Source: Helicobacter sp. 11-8110 (GTDB lineage Bacteria; Campylobacterota; Campylobacteria; Campylobacterales; Helicobacteraceae). Taken from it: a stretch of 64,000 nucleotides of DNA. The notes under the pieces are model-generated. The model ran no database searches, was not told the DNA's origin, and saw only the letters and a list, made by a program, of their open reading frames with translations. The stretch is from the NCBI RefSeq assembly GCF_003288905.1, contig NZ_NHYL01000001.1:523238-587237 (forward strand). The letters run 5' to 3'. Positions 17,719-27,080 of this stretch are shown here, piece by piece (positions within the stretch are counted from its first letter, which is position 1; each line of letters begins with the position of its first letter). The translations under genes were made by a program, and so were the position numbers.

Positions 17719-19010
17719 ATTGATTGTTTGTGGGTGGCGTATTTTTTGTAGTGTTTTTTGATTTTGTAGATTTTTGGGATAATGTTTAGGAGATTTTTAT
17801 TGTGTTTTCTAGCATATAAAATCACTTCCCCAAGCACACAGCAAAGCCCAAATTGCGAATCAGGTATCTTGGAGACTTCTTGTAAAAGCTTAGAATCATT
17901 ATCGCTTTTTAGGAGTTTGGAGAGATTAAAGTAGCCTAAAAAGTTGGTGGTGTATAGTAGCGCATAATAGCCTAAAATAGCAAAGAGTTTATAATCATTT
18001 ATTTGTGATTTTTGTTTGAGTAGATTTTCTCCAAAAATGGGGGTTTGTTTAGCATATTTCCACCAAATATCATTAATATTGTTTCCTTTATAATCTTGAT
18101 AGCTTTGGAGGTATCGCCAAGGCTTCTCTCCATAATGCAATATTTTTGGGTTTTTAAAACTTTTATTAAAGGCTTCTCTTGTGTAGTTTAGGCGATTTTT
18201 GCATTCATCTTTACAAAGGACATAAAGCAAGGTAATGCATTGAAAATTATAGGCAAAAGGGAGTTTCAAACATTTGTTTATAGGGATTGTGAAGTTAAGT
18301 AAATCTTGATCGGCGGCTTTAATATAGGTGCATTTTGGGGCTAGATTCTCACATTTCTCCCAAATTTGTTCTTTAATATATTGCTTGGAGTTTATCAGTA
18401 AAAATCCAGAATTAAAGTAATTTTCATCAAAATAAAAAGTTTTTTTATGGTTATTTTCTTGGTATTTGATTTTTCGATTCTTAGAGCCACAATCGCCGAT
18501 GATTCCAGCGATATTATCTTTCAAATCTAGGGCAAATAATTCCCTTAAATCGCACAAAACAAGCATATCTGAATCTAAATAAAGGCATTTTTGCGGAGCG
18601 GGTTTGATATAATCTTGCCATTTTAGGCGGTAATAGGGTAGGTGGCTACTATGGGCGGCACCTGAAATAGGGAAATGGGCAAAATCTGCATCATCAATAG
18701 TGTGAATTTGAAGAGTGCAGGGGTAAAAGGTGCTAAGCTCTTGAATGAAGTTTTGAAGTTTAATTTGCAAATCTTTGGGGATTGAATCGCTTAAAATATG
18801 AAAGACATAACCTTCGCTTTTATCTAGTTCATCTAAGTTGTCGTATTGTAATCTTGGATAATCTAAGCTTGGTAAAGAATCGCTTAGGGTGGTGCAAAAA
18901 TCTTTGAAGCTTTTTTGTGGATTGGTGTTTTTAATAATGCTTGTAATTAAAACAGCAGTGTAGGGAATGTAGTTTTTATCAGCACTAAAAAAAATATGAA
19001 ACATATTCAA
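17709..19010 (-). CDS. Glycosyltransferase family 8 protein
   Basis: A 433-residue enzyme of the LgtC/GspA-type GT8 family (retaining, UDP-glucose or UDP-galactose donors). Motifs in order are IFFSADKNYIPYTAVLITS, the metal-binding DSD in CLYLDSDMLVLCDL (about residue 147), FNSGFLLINSKQYI, DQDLLNF and ILHYGEKPW. The C-terminal 100 residues are basic and probably membrane-associated. It is the only gene of the glycan region on the minus strand. Its promoter faces that of rfbA. Confidence 0.87.
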   Translation of the reverse strand: MNMFHIFFSADKNYIPYTAVLITSIIKNTNPQKSFKDFCTTLSDSLPSLDYPRLQYDNLDELDKSEGYVFHILSDSIPKDLQIKLQNFIQELSTFYPCTLQIHTIDDADFAHFPISGAAHSSHLPYYRLKWQDYIKPAPQKCLYLDSDMLVLCDLRELFALDLKDNIAGIIGDCGSKNRKIKYQENNHKKTFYFDENYFNSGFLLINSKQYIKEQIWEKCENLAPKCTYIKAADQDLLNFTIPINKCLKLPFAYNFQCITLLYVLCKDECKNRLNYTREAFNKSFKNPKILHYGEKPWRYLQSYQDYKGNNINDIWWKYAKQTPIFGENLLKQKSQINDYKLFAILGYYALLYTTNFLGYFNLSKLLKSDNDSKLLQEVSKIPDSQFGLCCVLGEVILYARKHNKNLLNIIPKIYKIKKHYKKYATHKQSIKS

Positions 19011-19024
19011 CCTTTAAATAAGGA

Positions 19025-19061
19025 ATTATAGCGTATAATTAGGTGTAAAATATGTTATAGT
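19025..19061. promoter_or_regulatory. Divergent promoter region of the GT8 gene and rfbA
   Basis: TATAAT occurs on the minus strand (complement of 19025-19030), 15 bp before the GT8 ATG, and on the plus strand at 19034-19039. A TATAGT lies at 19056-19061, 66 bp before the preferred rfbA start. The roughly 115-bp gap holds no ORF. Confidence 0.4.
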
Positions 19062-19126
19062 AGAATTACAAATTAAAGTTAAATGAAATTTGCATCTATT
19101 GAATGTTTTGAATAATGGTGGGTGTT

Positions 19127-20005
19127 ATGAAAGGTATTGTTTTAGCAGGGGGGAGTGGGACTAGGCTGTATCCAGCAACTTTAGGAGTTTCAAAGCAACT
19201 TCTTCCTATTTATGATAAGCCAATGATTTATTATCCGTTGTCTGTTTTGATGTTGGCACAGATTCGGGAAGTTTTGATTATTTCTACTCCCAAAGACACT
19301 CCGCGTTTTGAAGAAATATTTGGGGATGGAAGTTGGCTTGGGATGAAGATTAGCTATTGTGTGCAAAAATCTCCAGATGGTTTAGCACAGGGGTTAATTT
19401 TGGCAGAAGATTTTATTCAAAAAGATGAAATAGCTTTGATTTTGGGTGATAATGTGTTTTATGGGCAAGGGTTTTCACCTATGCTTTTGGAAGCAAAACA
19501 AAGAACAAAGGAAGGAATGGCAACTATTTTCCCTTATCGCGTTAAAAATCCTAAGAGTTTTGGAGTTGTAGAGTTTGATTCTAAAGGCAAAGTGTTAGGT
19601 ATAGAAGAAAAGCCACAGAATCCTAAAAGTAATTTTGCAGTTACAGGACTTTATTTTTATGATAATGAAGCTATTAGTATTGCAAAAAGTCTAAAGCCTT
19701 CATCGCGTGGGGAATTAGAAATTACAGATGTTAATAATGTCTATTTGAAGCAGGGTAAATTGTATGCACAAAGTTTGGGTAGAGGATTTGCTTGGCTTGA
19801 TACTGGAACGCATGATAATCTTATCGAAGCTTCTAGTTTTGTGCAGACTATTGAGCTTAGGCAGGGTTATAAGGTGGCTTGTTTGGAGGAGATTGCTTAT
19901 CATAATGGCTGGATTGGAGAGGAGCTACTTGTAGAGAGGGCAAGTCTTTTGAAAAAAAGTGGCTATGGGGATTATTTGAATAAGATTTTGGAGCACGATA
20001 TTTGA
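19127..20005 (+). CDS. rfbA: Glucose-1-phosphate thymidylyltransferase (RmlA/RfbA)
   Basis: Makes dTDP-glucose from dTTP and glucose-1-phosphate, the entry step to dTDP-deoxysugars. The N-terminus [16 protein letters not shown] is the canonical nucleotide-binding loop, followed by [22 protein letters not shown] and [13 protein letters not shown]. The frame starts at an ATG at 19115, but family members begin at the equivalent of the ATG at 19127, preferred here (292 residues). Its stop overlaps the TTG of rfbB (TTGA). No rmlC or rmlD follows, so L-rhamnose is not the product of this locus. Confidence 0.95.
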   Translation: MKGIVLAGGSGTRLYPATLGVSKQLLPIYDKPMIYYPLSVLMLAQIREVLIISTPKDTPRFEEIFGDGSWLGMKISYCVQKSPDGLAQGLILAEDFIQKDEIALILGDNVFYGQGFSPMLLEAKQRTKEGMATIFPYRVKNPKSFGVVEFDSKGKVLGIEEKPQNPKSNFAVTGLYFYDNEAISIAKSLKPSSRGELEITDVNNVYLKQGKLYAQSLGRGFAWLDTGTHDNLIEASSFVQTIELRQGYKVACLEEIAYHNGWIGEELLVERASLLKKSGYGDYLNKILEHDI

Positions 20006-21030
20006 GACGAAATATTTTAATAACGGGTGGTGCTGGATTTATAGGAAGCAATTTTGTTATTTATTTTCTTGGTAAATATTCTCATTATAAAATCATTAAT
20101 TTAGATTTATTGACTTACGCTGGAAAACTAGAGAATCTAAAAGAAATTGGGTGTAATGAGAATTATACCTTTATCCAAGGCGATATTTGCGATAGTGAGC
20201 TTGTGGCAAGAATTTTTAGTAAATATGAAATTACAGATGTGATTCATTTTGCAGCTGAATCGCATGTGGATAATTCTATTCTTAATCCTCAAGCATTTAT
20301 TCAAACAAATGTTAATGGGACTTTTAACCTTTTGCATCATTCATATTTAAATTGGTTTGATTCTCCTAATAAACCAAAAACGGGCAAAGAAGATTGCGTG
20401 TTTCATCATATTAGCACCGATGAGGTTTTTGGAAGTTTGGGAGAGAGCGGATATTTTAGCGAAACCACTCCTTATGCACCCAATTCTCCTTATAGTGCTT
20501 CTAAGGCTTCTAGTGATATGTTGGTGCGTAGCTATCATCACACCTATGGGCTTAATACTTTTATTACTAATTGTTCCAATAATTATGGTCCTAAACAACA
20601 CGATGAGAAGCTTATTCCGACAATTATTAGAAATGCTTTGAGGGGGAGTGAGATTCCAATTTATGGAGATGGTAAGAATATTAGAGATTGGCTTTATGTG
20701 GAAGATCATTGTAGGGCTATTGATCTTGTTTTTCATTCTAGATTTTTTGGAGAGAGCTTTAATATAGGGGGAAATAATGAAAAGAATAATTTAGAAATTG
20801 CGACTTTGATCTGTGATATTCTCGACAAAAAGAAACCACAAAATAAGAGTTATAAAGAACAGATAGGTTTTGTGCAAGATAGAGTGGGGCATGATAGGCG
20901 ATATGCTATTGATTCAAGTAAGATTTGCAAAGCGCTCAATTGGCAACCTCAAGAAAGTTTTGAGAGTGGGATTTTGAAGACTATCGATTGGTATCTTAGG
21001 GAGTATGAAGGTTTAGTTTATGGATTATAA
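20002..21030 (+). CDS. rfbB: dTDP-glucose 4,6-dehydratase (RmlB/RfbB)
   Basis: An extended SDR enzyme that converts dTDP-glucose to dTDP-4-keto-6-deoxyglucose. It has the glycine-rich [20 protein letters not shown], the [10 protein letters not shown] segment containing the catalytic Asp-Glu pair, and the catalytic YSASK. Length (342) is normal. The TTG start overlaps the rfbA stop, and the 3' end overlaps the ketoisomerase start by 11 bp, so the three form one translationally coupled unit. Confidence 0.94.
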   Translation: MRRNILITGGAGFIGSNFVIYFLGKYSHYKIINLDLLTYAGKLENLKEIGCNENYTFIQGDICDSELVARIFSKYEITDVIHFAAESHVDNSILNPQAFIQTNVNGTFNLLHHSYLNWFDSPNKPKTGKEDCVFHHISTDEVFGSLGESGYFSETTPYAPNSPYSASKASSDMLVRSYHHTYGLNTFITNCSNNYGPKQHDEKLIPTIIRNALRGSEIPIYGDGKNIRDWLYVEDHCRAIDLVFHSRFFGESFNIGGNNEKNNLEIATLICDILDKKKPQNKSYKEQIGFVQDRVGHDRRYAIDSSKICKALNWQPQESFESGILKTIDWYLREYEGLVYGL

Positions 21031-21421
21031 AATATTAAATTTTGATGCAAAAAATGATAATAGAGGAAGTTTGATAGCATTAGAAAATTTAAAAGAAATT
21101 CCCTTTGAGATACAAAGGATTTATTATATTTATGATACTAATCCTGATTTTCCAAGAGGAGCACATGCTCATAAAGAGCTAGAACAAGTTTTAATTATGA
21201 TGGATGGAAGTTGCGAGATTGTCTTAAATGATGGGAAAAATAACAAAAGCATAATTTTGAATCGCCCAGATATAGGGCTTTTTATAGGTAAGAATATGTG
21301 GCGTGAGATGAGAAATTTTTCTTATGGGGCTAAACTTTTGGTTTTGGCAAGTGATTTTTACAATGAGAATGAATATATTAGAGATTATAATGAGTTTTTG
21401 AGGATGGTAAATGAATGCTAG
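21020..21421 (+). CDS. dTDP-4-oxo-6-deoxyglucose 3,4-ketoisomerase (FdtA/QdtA family)
   Basis: A 133-residue single-domain cupin of the WxcM C-terminal family. RIYYIYDT, FPRGAHAHKELEQVLIMMDGSCEIVLNDG carries the catalytic His residues of the cupin strand. The enzyme moves the keto group from C4 to C3 so that a DegT aminotransferase can install a 3-amino group. FdtA gives a galacto and QdtA a gluco product, and sequence inspection does not separate them. The matching aminotransferase is at 28797, after an intervening block. Confidence 0.85.
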   Translation: MDYKILNFDAKNDNRGSLIALENLKEIPFEIQRIYYIYDTNPDFPRGAHAHKELEQVLIMMDGSCEIVLNDGKNNKSIILNRPDIGLFIGKNMWREMRNFSYGAKLLVLASDFYNENEYIRDYNEFLRMVNEC

Positions 21422-22166
21422 GGATATAGAAAAATATACTAAAGATTATTTATCTGATGAGTGTGATTTTGAAAGATATATGGTAGTTTTTAGGCGAAAT
21501 AAGATATTAGAAATTTTGCAGAAATATCAACCGGATAATGTTTTGGAGATTGGTTGCGGCATGAATTCTATTTTTAGTTATTATAATAATTTTAAAAAAG
21601 CTTTTATTGTTGAACCATCTACGACTTTTATTCATAAAGCAAAAGAGGAATTGCAAGGTAAAAATATTGTTTTTTTAAACGATTTTATAGAAAATAGGGT
21701 AGAGATTTTTGAGAACAATCAAATTGATTTTATTATATTGAGCTCTTTATTGCACGAAGTTAAAGAACCGAAAGTTTTTTTAAGAAATATTTTGAATGCA
21801 GTCAGACAAGATACTATTATTCACATTAATGTTCCAAATTCAGAATCATTTCATTTATTATGGGCATATGAAAGCGGATTGATTGAAAAGATTGGAAAGC
21901 TTAGCGATAGAGCAAAAAAGTTGCAACAACATAACACATTTTCTCTTAGAAGTTTAGAAGAATTGGTTTCGTGTTTGGATGATACTCTTAATATACAATT
22001 GCTAGAAAGAGGTAGTTATTTTGTTAAGCCTTTTAATCATTTTAAAATGTCTCTATGTTTGCAAGAAAATATTCTCAATGACCAATTATTAGAAGGACTT
22101 GAAAAAATGATTAAATATATACCTGAGTTTGGTGCAGAAATTTTTGTAAATATAAAAAAATGTTAA
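21411..22166 (+). CDS. Class I SAM-dependent methyltransferase-like protein
   Basis: A 251-residue protein with the Rossmann motif I NVLEIGCGMNSIFSYY near residue 43 and an acidic end of strand 2 (AFIVEPS), followed by FIILSSLLHEVKEP as motif IV/post-I. The fold predicts transfer of a methyl group to a sugar or small molecule in the glycan pathway; the substrate is unknown. It overlaps the ketoisomerase by 11 bp and the next gene by 7 bp. Confidence 0.75.
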   Translation: MNARDIEKYTKDYLSDECDFERYMVVFRRNKILEILQKYQPDNVLEIGCGMNSIFSYYNNFKKAFIVEPSTTFIHKAKEELQGKNIVFLNDFIENRVEIFENNQIDFIILSSLLHEVKEPKVFLRNILNAVRQDTIIHINVPNSESFHLLWAYESGLIEKIGKLSDRAKKLQQHNTFSLRSLEELVSCLDDTLNIQLLERGSYFVKPFNHFKMSLCLQENILNDQLLEGLEKMIKYIPEFGAEIFVNIKKC

Positions 22167-23101
22167 GAATAGAAAAATTTCAACAAGAAAAAGTTCAATT
22201 GTGGAATAACTTTAATAAAAATGCTAAAAATGGACTTTTTATGTTTGATAGAAGTTATATGGATTATCATAGTGATAGATTTAAAGACAATTCTTTGATA
22301 TTCTATGAAAATGAAAAGCCCATAGCATTGCTTCCTTGCAATGTGTCGCAAAATGCTTTATACTCTCACCAAGGGCTAACTTTTGGTGGGTTTATAGTGG
22401 ATGAGAATATGAAGCAAGGTAAAATGCTTGAGTGTTTTGAAGTTTTGAAAGAGTATATGCAAGAAAATTGTTTTGAAAAATTAATTTACAAAAGCACTCC
22501 TTATATTTATCATAAAATTCCAGCACAAGAAGATCTCTATGCTCTTTTTAGAAATAATGCAGAACTTTTTAGGGTTGATTGTTCTACCACGATTGATTTG
22601 CGCAATATTTGCAAAATGCCAAAGGGTAGAAAAGCACAAATTTCAAGAGCCAAAAGAGAAGGGGTTAAGATTTTTTCAAGTGAAGATTTTGAAGCTTTTG
22701 TGATGCTTTTGAATTCTGTATTGCAAAAACAGCATGGAGTAAATGCAGTGCATAGTGCAGAAGAGTTAAAGCTTTTATGCTCACGGTTTCCGCAAAATAT
22801 TAAACTTTTTGTTGCAAAAATTGATAAAGAAATTATCGCAGCTGCTTTATTGTTTATCTATGATGATTTGGTGCATACCCAATATTTAGCTGCTAATGAA
22901 AAGGCTAGAGAGATAGGAGCTTTAGATTTGCTAATTAAAACTTTAATGGATGAATTTACAAAGAGTAAGAAATATTTTGATTTTGGAATTTCTACCGAAA
23001 ATGGTGGTCAAGTTTTAAATCAAGGTTTGATTTCACAAAAAGAAGGATTTGGGGGCAGAAGTGTGGCGCATCAATTTTTTGTTTTAGCTGCGGAGGGATA
23101 A
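22160..23101 (+). CDS. FemAB/GNAT-type acyltransferase-like protein
   Basis: A 313-residue protein resembling the double-GNAT FemAB-like proteins found in polysaccharide clusters. The first half includes [23 protein letters not shown]. The second has [35 protein letters not shown] and [18 protein letters not shown], a typical GNAT beta4-alpha3 pattern. FemAB enzymes transfer aminoacyl groups; related proteins in glycan loci may N-acylate an amino sugar. The exact donor is not deducible. It is coupled to the methyltransferase by overlap. Confidence 0.65.
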   Translation: MLRIEKFQQEKVQLWNNFNKNAKNGLFMFDRSYMDYHSDRFKDNSLIFYENEKPIALLPCNVSQNALYSHQGLTFGGFIVDENMKQGKMLECFEVLKEYMQENCFEKLIYKSTPYIYHKIPAQEDLYALFRNNAELFRVDCSTTIDLRNICKMPKGRKAQISRAKREGVKIFSSEDFEAFVMLLNSVLQKQHGVNAVHSAEELKLLCSRFPQNIKLFVAKIDKEIIAAALLFIYDDLVHTQYLAANEKAREIGALDLLIKTLMDEFTKSKKYFDFGISTENGGQVLNQGLISQKEGFGGRSVAHQFFVLAAEG

Positions 23102-23123
23102 TTTATTAATAATCGTCTTTGGC

Positions 23124-23546
23124 TTGTGTATAGTAGAAAGTGGCACAAGAATTTGGCAATTTTGCGTAGTTTTGCCTAGTGCGATTATAGGTGAAAATTA
23201 CAATATTTGTTCGCATTGTTTTATAGAGAATGATGTAAAGATTGGAAATAATGTTGCAATTAAATGTGGAGTTCAAATTTGGGATGGGATAGAAATAGAG
23301 GATGATGTTTTTATGAGTCCTAATGTAACCTTTTGTAATGATAAATATCCAAGATCTAAGCAGTATCCCAAAGAATTCTCTAAAACGATCATTAAAAAAG
23401 GTACGAGTATAGGAGCAAATGCAACTATATTGCCGGGTGTCACCATAGGAGAAAATGCTATGATAGGGGCTGGGGCGGTTGTGGCAAGAAATATATTAGC
23501 AAACTCAAAATATTATTGCAAAATTAATCAAGTGGTAAGTGAGTGA
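23124..23546 (+). CDS. Left-handed beta-helix (hexapeptide) acyltransferase, N-terminus possibly truncated
   Basis: About 140 residues of hexapeptide repeats ([51 protein letters not shown]) match the WxcM N-terminal/FdtC-type 3-N-acetyltransferases that act on dTDP-3-amino-3,6-dideoxyhexoses. Family members usually have another 10-15 residues before the equivalent of GTRIWQF. Here only a TTG at 23124 is available, without a good ribosome site, and the in-frame codons upstream back to the previous gene contain no ATG or GTG. It may be a short functional version or a decayed copy. The C-terminus ([11 protein letters not shown]) is also atypical. Confidence 0.65.
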   Translation: MCIVESGTRIWQFCVVLPSAIIGENYNICSHCFIENDVKIGNNVAIKCGVQIWDGIEIEDDVFMSPNVTFCNDKYPRSKQYPKEFSKTIIKKGTSIGANATILPGVTIGENAMIGAGAVVARNILANSKYYCKINQVVSE

Positions 23547-23852
23547 TTAAAATACATGTGAATAGTAATATATATATAGTTAATTAAAGATATTGTTTTG
23601 TGTTTTGATAAGTTGTCAAAGAAGAAGTGTCTATTAAAATAAGAAATTGTTTTGAAAATTGTTGAATGTGTTATTTTTCGAAAGTTTTGTTTTTTTTTAT
23701 ATTATTGGTTAAGCTTAGTAATGATATACTACTAAGATGTTTATTTTGTTTTTTTTGAGTAATATAGGGATGTGTTATATGGAAGCTTTTTTATGAGATG
23801 AAGAGCTTGATATGTTACCCTTAATGAATTTAATATTTTTCGGAAAAAAATT
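23547..23852 (+). promoter_or_regulatory. 306-bp AT-rich gap before the TagF-like gene, with T-tracts and a candidate -10
   Basis: No convincing ORF. The segment contains a T9 run (23690-23698), a T8 run (23749-23756) and a TATACT -10-like hexamer (23725-23730) between them. The next gene begins 123 bp after the hexamer with a CGGAAA site. This is the largest gap in the glycan region and probably the promoter of a new transcription unit. Confidence 0.4.
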
Positions 23853-25151
23853 ATGACATATAAAAGAAACAAAGTGTTAGCAAGAATATTGTCTTTTTGG
23901 ATTCCTATTAAAAATTATAGAAAAAAAGTGCGAGAAAGAATTTTGCATTATTTGAATTTGTTAGAAGCCCAAAAAAGCCAAAAAAGAAATTCACTTCTTT
24001 TGAATAAAGTTAGAAACAAAATTAAAAATAACCAAAAAATAAATGCAACTTTTTTGGTCATGTATGATTCTGTTTTTCCCGCGCAGAAAATTTTTGAAGA
24101 TTTATTGAATGATGCAATGTTCAGTGTCTCTTTGCTTGTTGTGCCAGATGTTTCTAGGGGACATGATAATATGTTATTGCAGATGAAAAAAACATTTAAA
24201 TTCTATTCTGAAAAATTTCCTAATGTGTATTTGTCTTATGATATGAATAACAGTTGTTTTATTGAAAATATTTTAGCAGAAAATGATATTGTTTTTGCTT
24301 GTAGTCCTTATGATGATATGACACATCTTTTTTATCAAATCAATACTTTAAAAAATACAAATTTAGTGATTTATTTTGATTATGGTCCAATAGTATCAAA
24401 TTGGTATATTATGCAGACTAGTAATCATTTGATTTTACATCATATATATAAATATTACACTTATTATGCATCTAGCTTTAGTAGGCAATTTAAAAACTCA
24501 ATAGTGTGTGGTTGCTTAAAAATGGATTCTCTGGCAAATATAAAAAAATATCATTATGAGAAAAAACGCATCATTATAGCGCCGCATCATACTATTGATA
24601 TATGTTCGGACATTACATTTTCAAATTTTTTGGCTTACCATGATTTTTTTCTAAGTCTCCCTGAAAAATATCCCCAGATTGAATGGATTTTTAGACCACA
24701 TCCCCTGCTCTTTATTAATTTGAAAAAATATAATATATGGAGTGAGGAAAAAATCCAGCAGTATTTAGATAAATTTAAAAGTTACAAAAATGTTATTTAT
24801 CAAAATGGTGGAGATTTTTTTGAAGTTTTTGTTAATTCTGATGGATTAATACATGATTGTGGTTCTTTTATGGTGGAATATTTATACACAAATCATCCGG
24901 TATGTTACTTGCTAAAAGACAAAGAAAGAAATCGAGATAATTTTAATGAGTTTGCTTCTCAATGCATTGATGTGCATTATAAAGCTTATAATAAAAATGA
25001 TATTATAAATTTCATTGAAAAAGTTATATTGGAAGAGGAGGATACGCTTGAAGAAAAAAGAAAAAAATTTTTTAATCAAAATATAAAACATGATTATCCG
25101 AATACCTCCCAAAAGATTATATTTGAATTAAAAAGGGAAATGACAGAATGA
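23853..25151 (+). CDS. CDP-glycerol glycerophosphotransferase-like (TagF/TagB family) protein
   Basis: A 432-residue protein. The C-terminal half shows the GT-B-like pattern of the TagB/TagF and capsule polymerase family: RIIIAPHHTI, EWIFRPHPLLF (RPHP about residues 280-283) and DGLIHDCGSFMVEYLYTNHPVCYL near 330. Family members transfer glycerol-phosphate, ribitol-phosphate or hexose-phosphate from CDP- or UDP-activated donors. The N-terminal 60 residues are very basic, suggesting membrane binding. It overlaps the HAD gene (ATGA). The N-terminal half is divergent and the donor unknown. Confidence 0.65.
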   Translation: MTYKRNKVLARILSFWIPIKNYRKKVRERILHYLNLLEAQKSQKRNSLLLNKVRNKIKNNQKINATFLVMYDSVFPAQKIFEDLLNDAMFSVSLLVVPDVSRGHDNMLLQMKKTFKFYSEKFPNVYLSYDMNNSCFIENILAENDIVFACSPYDDMTHLFYQINTLKNTNLVIYFDYGPIVSNWYIMQTSNHLILHHIYKYYTYYASSFSRQFKNSIVCGCLKMDSLANIKKYHYEKKRIIIAPHHTIDICSDITFSNFLAYHDFFLSLPEKYPQIEWIFRPHPLLFINLKKYNIWSEEKIQQYLDKFKSYKNVIYQNGGDFFEVFVNSDGLIHDCGSFMVEYLYTNHPVCYLLKDKERNRDNFNEFASQCIDVHYKAYNKNDIINFIEKVILEEEDTLEEKRKKFFNQNIKHDYPNTSQKIIFELKREMTE

Positions 25152-25747
25152 TAAAAATCATATTTGATTTGGATGGTACCATAACAAAAAAGGAAACTCT
25201 TCCTATTATTTCAAAATATTTCAATATAGAGGAAGAAATAGAACATCTAACTGCTCAAACCATCCAAGGCAATGTTCCTTTTATGGAATCTTTTATAAAG
25301 AGAGTGCATATACTAGGCAAGTTTCCTGTTGATGAAATCGCAAGGCATTTGGAAAAAGTCCCTTTGTATAAAAAAATAATTGATTTTATTGAGAAAAATA
25401 ATCAACATTGTGTTGTGGCTACTGGGAACTTAGATTGCTGGATTGAAAAATTAATGAGACAAATACCTTGTGAATATTATTGTTCTAATGCAATAATTAA
25501 AAATAATCAAGTTGCCAAGCTAACACATATATTGCAAAAAGAAACATTGGTAAAACAATTTCAACAACAAGGCTATAAAGTTATATTTATTGGTGATGGG
25601 AATAATGATGTTGAAGCGATGAGACTCGCAGAAGTTTCCATTGCATCAGGGCTTACGCATGATCCTGCTAGTGGTGTCTTATCGGTGGCGGATTATTTAG
25701 TTTTTTCAGAGGAGAGCTTATGTCGGCAACTAGATCAGTTATTATAA
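25148..25747 (+). CDS. HAD-IB family phosphatase (SerB-like)
   Basis: A 199-residue haloacid dehalogenase-fold phosphatase. Motif I is FDLDGTITKKE, with nucleophile D7 and general acid/base D9; motif II is VVATGN and motif IV is FIGDGNNDVEAM. The short cap resembles phosphoserine phosphatases. In this setting it probably dephosphorylates a small metabolite feeding the glycan decoration. It overlaps the TagF-like gene by 4 bp and the nucleotidyltransferase by 28 bp, so all three are co-translated. Confidence 0.82.
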   Translation: MIKIIFDLDGTITKKETLPIISKYFNIEEEIEHLTAQTIQGNVPFMESFIKRVHILGKFPVDEIARHLEKVPLYKKIIDFIEKNNQHCVVATGNLDCWIEKLMRQIPCEYYCSNAIIKNNQVAKLTHILQKETLVKQFQQQGYKVIFIGDGNNDVEAMRLAEVSIASGLTHDPASGVLSVADYLVFSEESLCRQLDQLL

Positions 25748-26355
25748 CATGCGCTGGGATAGGTTCCAGGCTTGGATTGGGAAGCACAAAAGCTTTAATA
25801 AATATCAATGGGAAGTCATTAATTGCTTGGCAGCTTGAATTATTGAAAGATGTGGATGACGTCAGGGTTGTAATTGGGTTTCAAGCGAGCGATATTGTTA
25901 GGGAAGTTAGAAAATATCGAAATGATGTTGTTTTTGTCTATAATCATAATTATTTTACTACAAAAACGGGATATAGTTTTTTTCTTGGGGCTAGAGATGG
26001 AAATGAATATGCTATTGAGCTTGATGGTGATTTATTGATTCATCCAGATGATATGAGTTTTTTGCTTAAACAGGATGGGGAGTGGGCGGCTTATGCCGAC
26101 AAGAGATCTAATGATGCAATTTATTGTGATGTAGATACGAGAAATGGAGATATAATTTCTTTTTCTGGGCGAAATGGTAAATTTGAATGGACAGGTCCTT
26201 GTTGTGTTCGTAAGGACAGACTTTGCCCAAATAAAGAAAATGTATTCAATCAGCTTGAGCCCTATCTTCCTATGAAGGGTTATAAGATAAGAGCCTGTGA
26301 TATTGATACTTATGAAGATTATCAAAAAGCTTTAATGTTTATAAATGGGTGGTAA
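25720..26355 (+). CDS. Small-molecule nucleotidyltransferase (LicC/Cj1416-like GT-A fold)
   Basis: A 211-residue protein with a nucleotide-binding loop SVIITCAGIGSRLG, KALININGKSLIAWQLELL, and ELDGDLLIHPDDM (metal-binding Asp). Compared with sugar-1-phosphate enzymes the loop lacks the GTRLxP ending. This places it nearer the cytidylyltransferases for phosphocholine or phospho-amino-acid substrates such as LicC and C. jejuni Cj1416; that grouping is by eye. GAGGAG before the ATG supports the start. It could supply a CDP-activated donor to the TagF-like transferase two genes upstream. Confidence 0.68.
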   Translation: MSATRSVIITCAGIGSRLGLGSTKALININGKSLIAWQLELLKDVDDVRVVIGFQASDIVREVRKYRNDVVFVYNHNYFTTKTGYSFFLGARDGNEYAIELDGDLLIHPDDMSFLLKQDGEWAAYADKRSNDAIYCDVDTRNGDIISFSGRNGKFEWTGPCCVRKDRLCPNKENVFNQLEPYLPMKGYKIRACDIDTYEDYQKALMFINGW

Positions 26356-26357
26356 AA

Positions 26358-27080
26358 ATGATTGGAATTATTGGTGGGGCTGGTGTTGCAGCAACAAATA
26401 AGCTAAATGAGCTTATTGAGATTGATTTAACAAGCAAAGGAGCATTTAGGGATTGTCATCATCCAGAAATTATTACTTGGCAAGCCACAAAAGCTCCTAG
26501 TAGGTCTATGTATCTTGAAGGGAGAGGAGAAAGTTTTATTGATGAATATATTAAAATAGCCATATCTTTGAAATCTTTTGGTTGCACAAAGATTTGTATG
26601 TGCTGTAATACTGCCCATTATGCAATCGATGAAATTTCTCGCAAATCGCAAGCTAATTTGATTAATTTAATCAAAGAGGTTGTTTTGGAAGCAAAAAATA
26701 CTGGAGCAAAAAAAATTGGACTAATAGCTTCTGATGGGTGTTTGCAGGGCGGGGTGTATGAACAATATTTTCAAAAATATTATCCGGAAGCAGAAATTAT
26801 ATATCCGGACAATGCAGAACAGAGAATGGTAACGCTAGGAATTTGTAATATTAAAAACAAGTATAGATTTGTAGATGATGATACTCGAGTAAATAATATC
26901 TATCAAAGACCAAAAAAAATTTTCTCCAATATTGTGGAAAACTTAAAAAAATGTGGCGCCGAAAAAGTTATTATAGGTTGCACTGATATTAGGGTTGATT
27001 ATCATGAAGTTGAAAATATTGATTCTTTGGAAATATTAAAAAAAGCTATAATAAAGGAGATTAATGAAAAAAAGTATTAG
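26358..27080 (+). CDS. Aspartate/glutamate racemase family protein
   Basis: A 240-residue member of the Asp/Glu/hydantoin racemase superfamily. MIGIIGGAGVAAT is the N-terminal motif. The two catalytic cysteines are both present, C83 in CNTAHY and C208 in GCTDI, so it should be active. A GTG at 26349 in the same frame is less likely than the ATG at 26358, where GGTGG gives spacing. Unlike MurI it lies in a glycan locus, suggesting a D-amino acid for surface decoration rather than peptidoglycan. It overlaps the methyltransferase start by 17 bp. Confidence 0.8.
   Translation: MIGIIGGAGVAATNKLNELIEIDLTSKGAFRDCHHPEIITWQATKAPSRSMYLEGRGESFIDEYIKIAISLKSFGCTKICMCCNTAHYAIDEISRKSQANLINLIKEVVLEAKNTGAKKIGLIASDGCLQGGVYEQYFQKYYPEAEIIYPDNAEQRMVTLGICNIKNKYRFVDDDTRVNNIYQRPKKIFSNIVENLKKCGAEKVIIGCTDIRVDYHEVENIDSLEILKKAIIKEINEKKY

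Noticed and set aside
20347..20736. A 129-codon minus-strand frame inside rfbB
   Set aside because: Opposite a conserved SDR enzyme with catalytic motifs; product resembles no family.
26358..27080. The racemase as the peptidoglycan enzyme MurI
   Set aside because: It has the superfamily cysteines, but its gene context and the N-terminal pattern (GGAGVAAT) fit the Asp/Glu racemase branch of accessory loci better; MurI is expected elsewhere.
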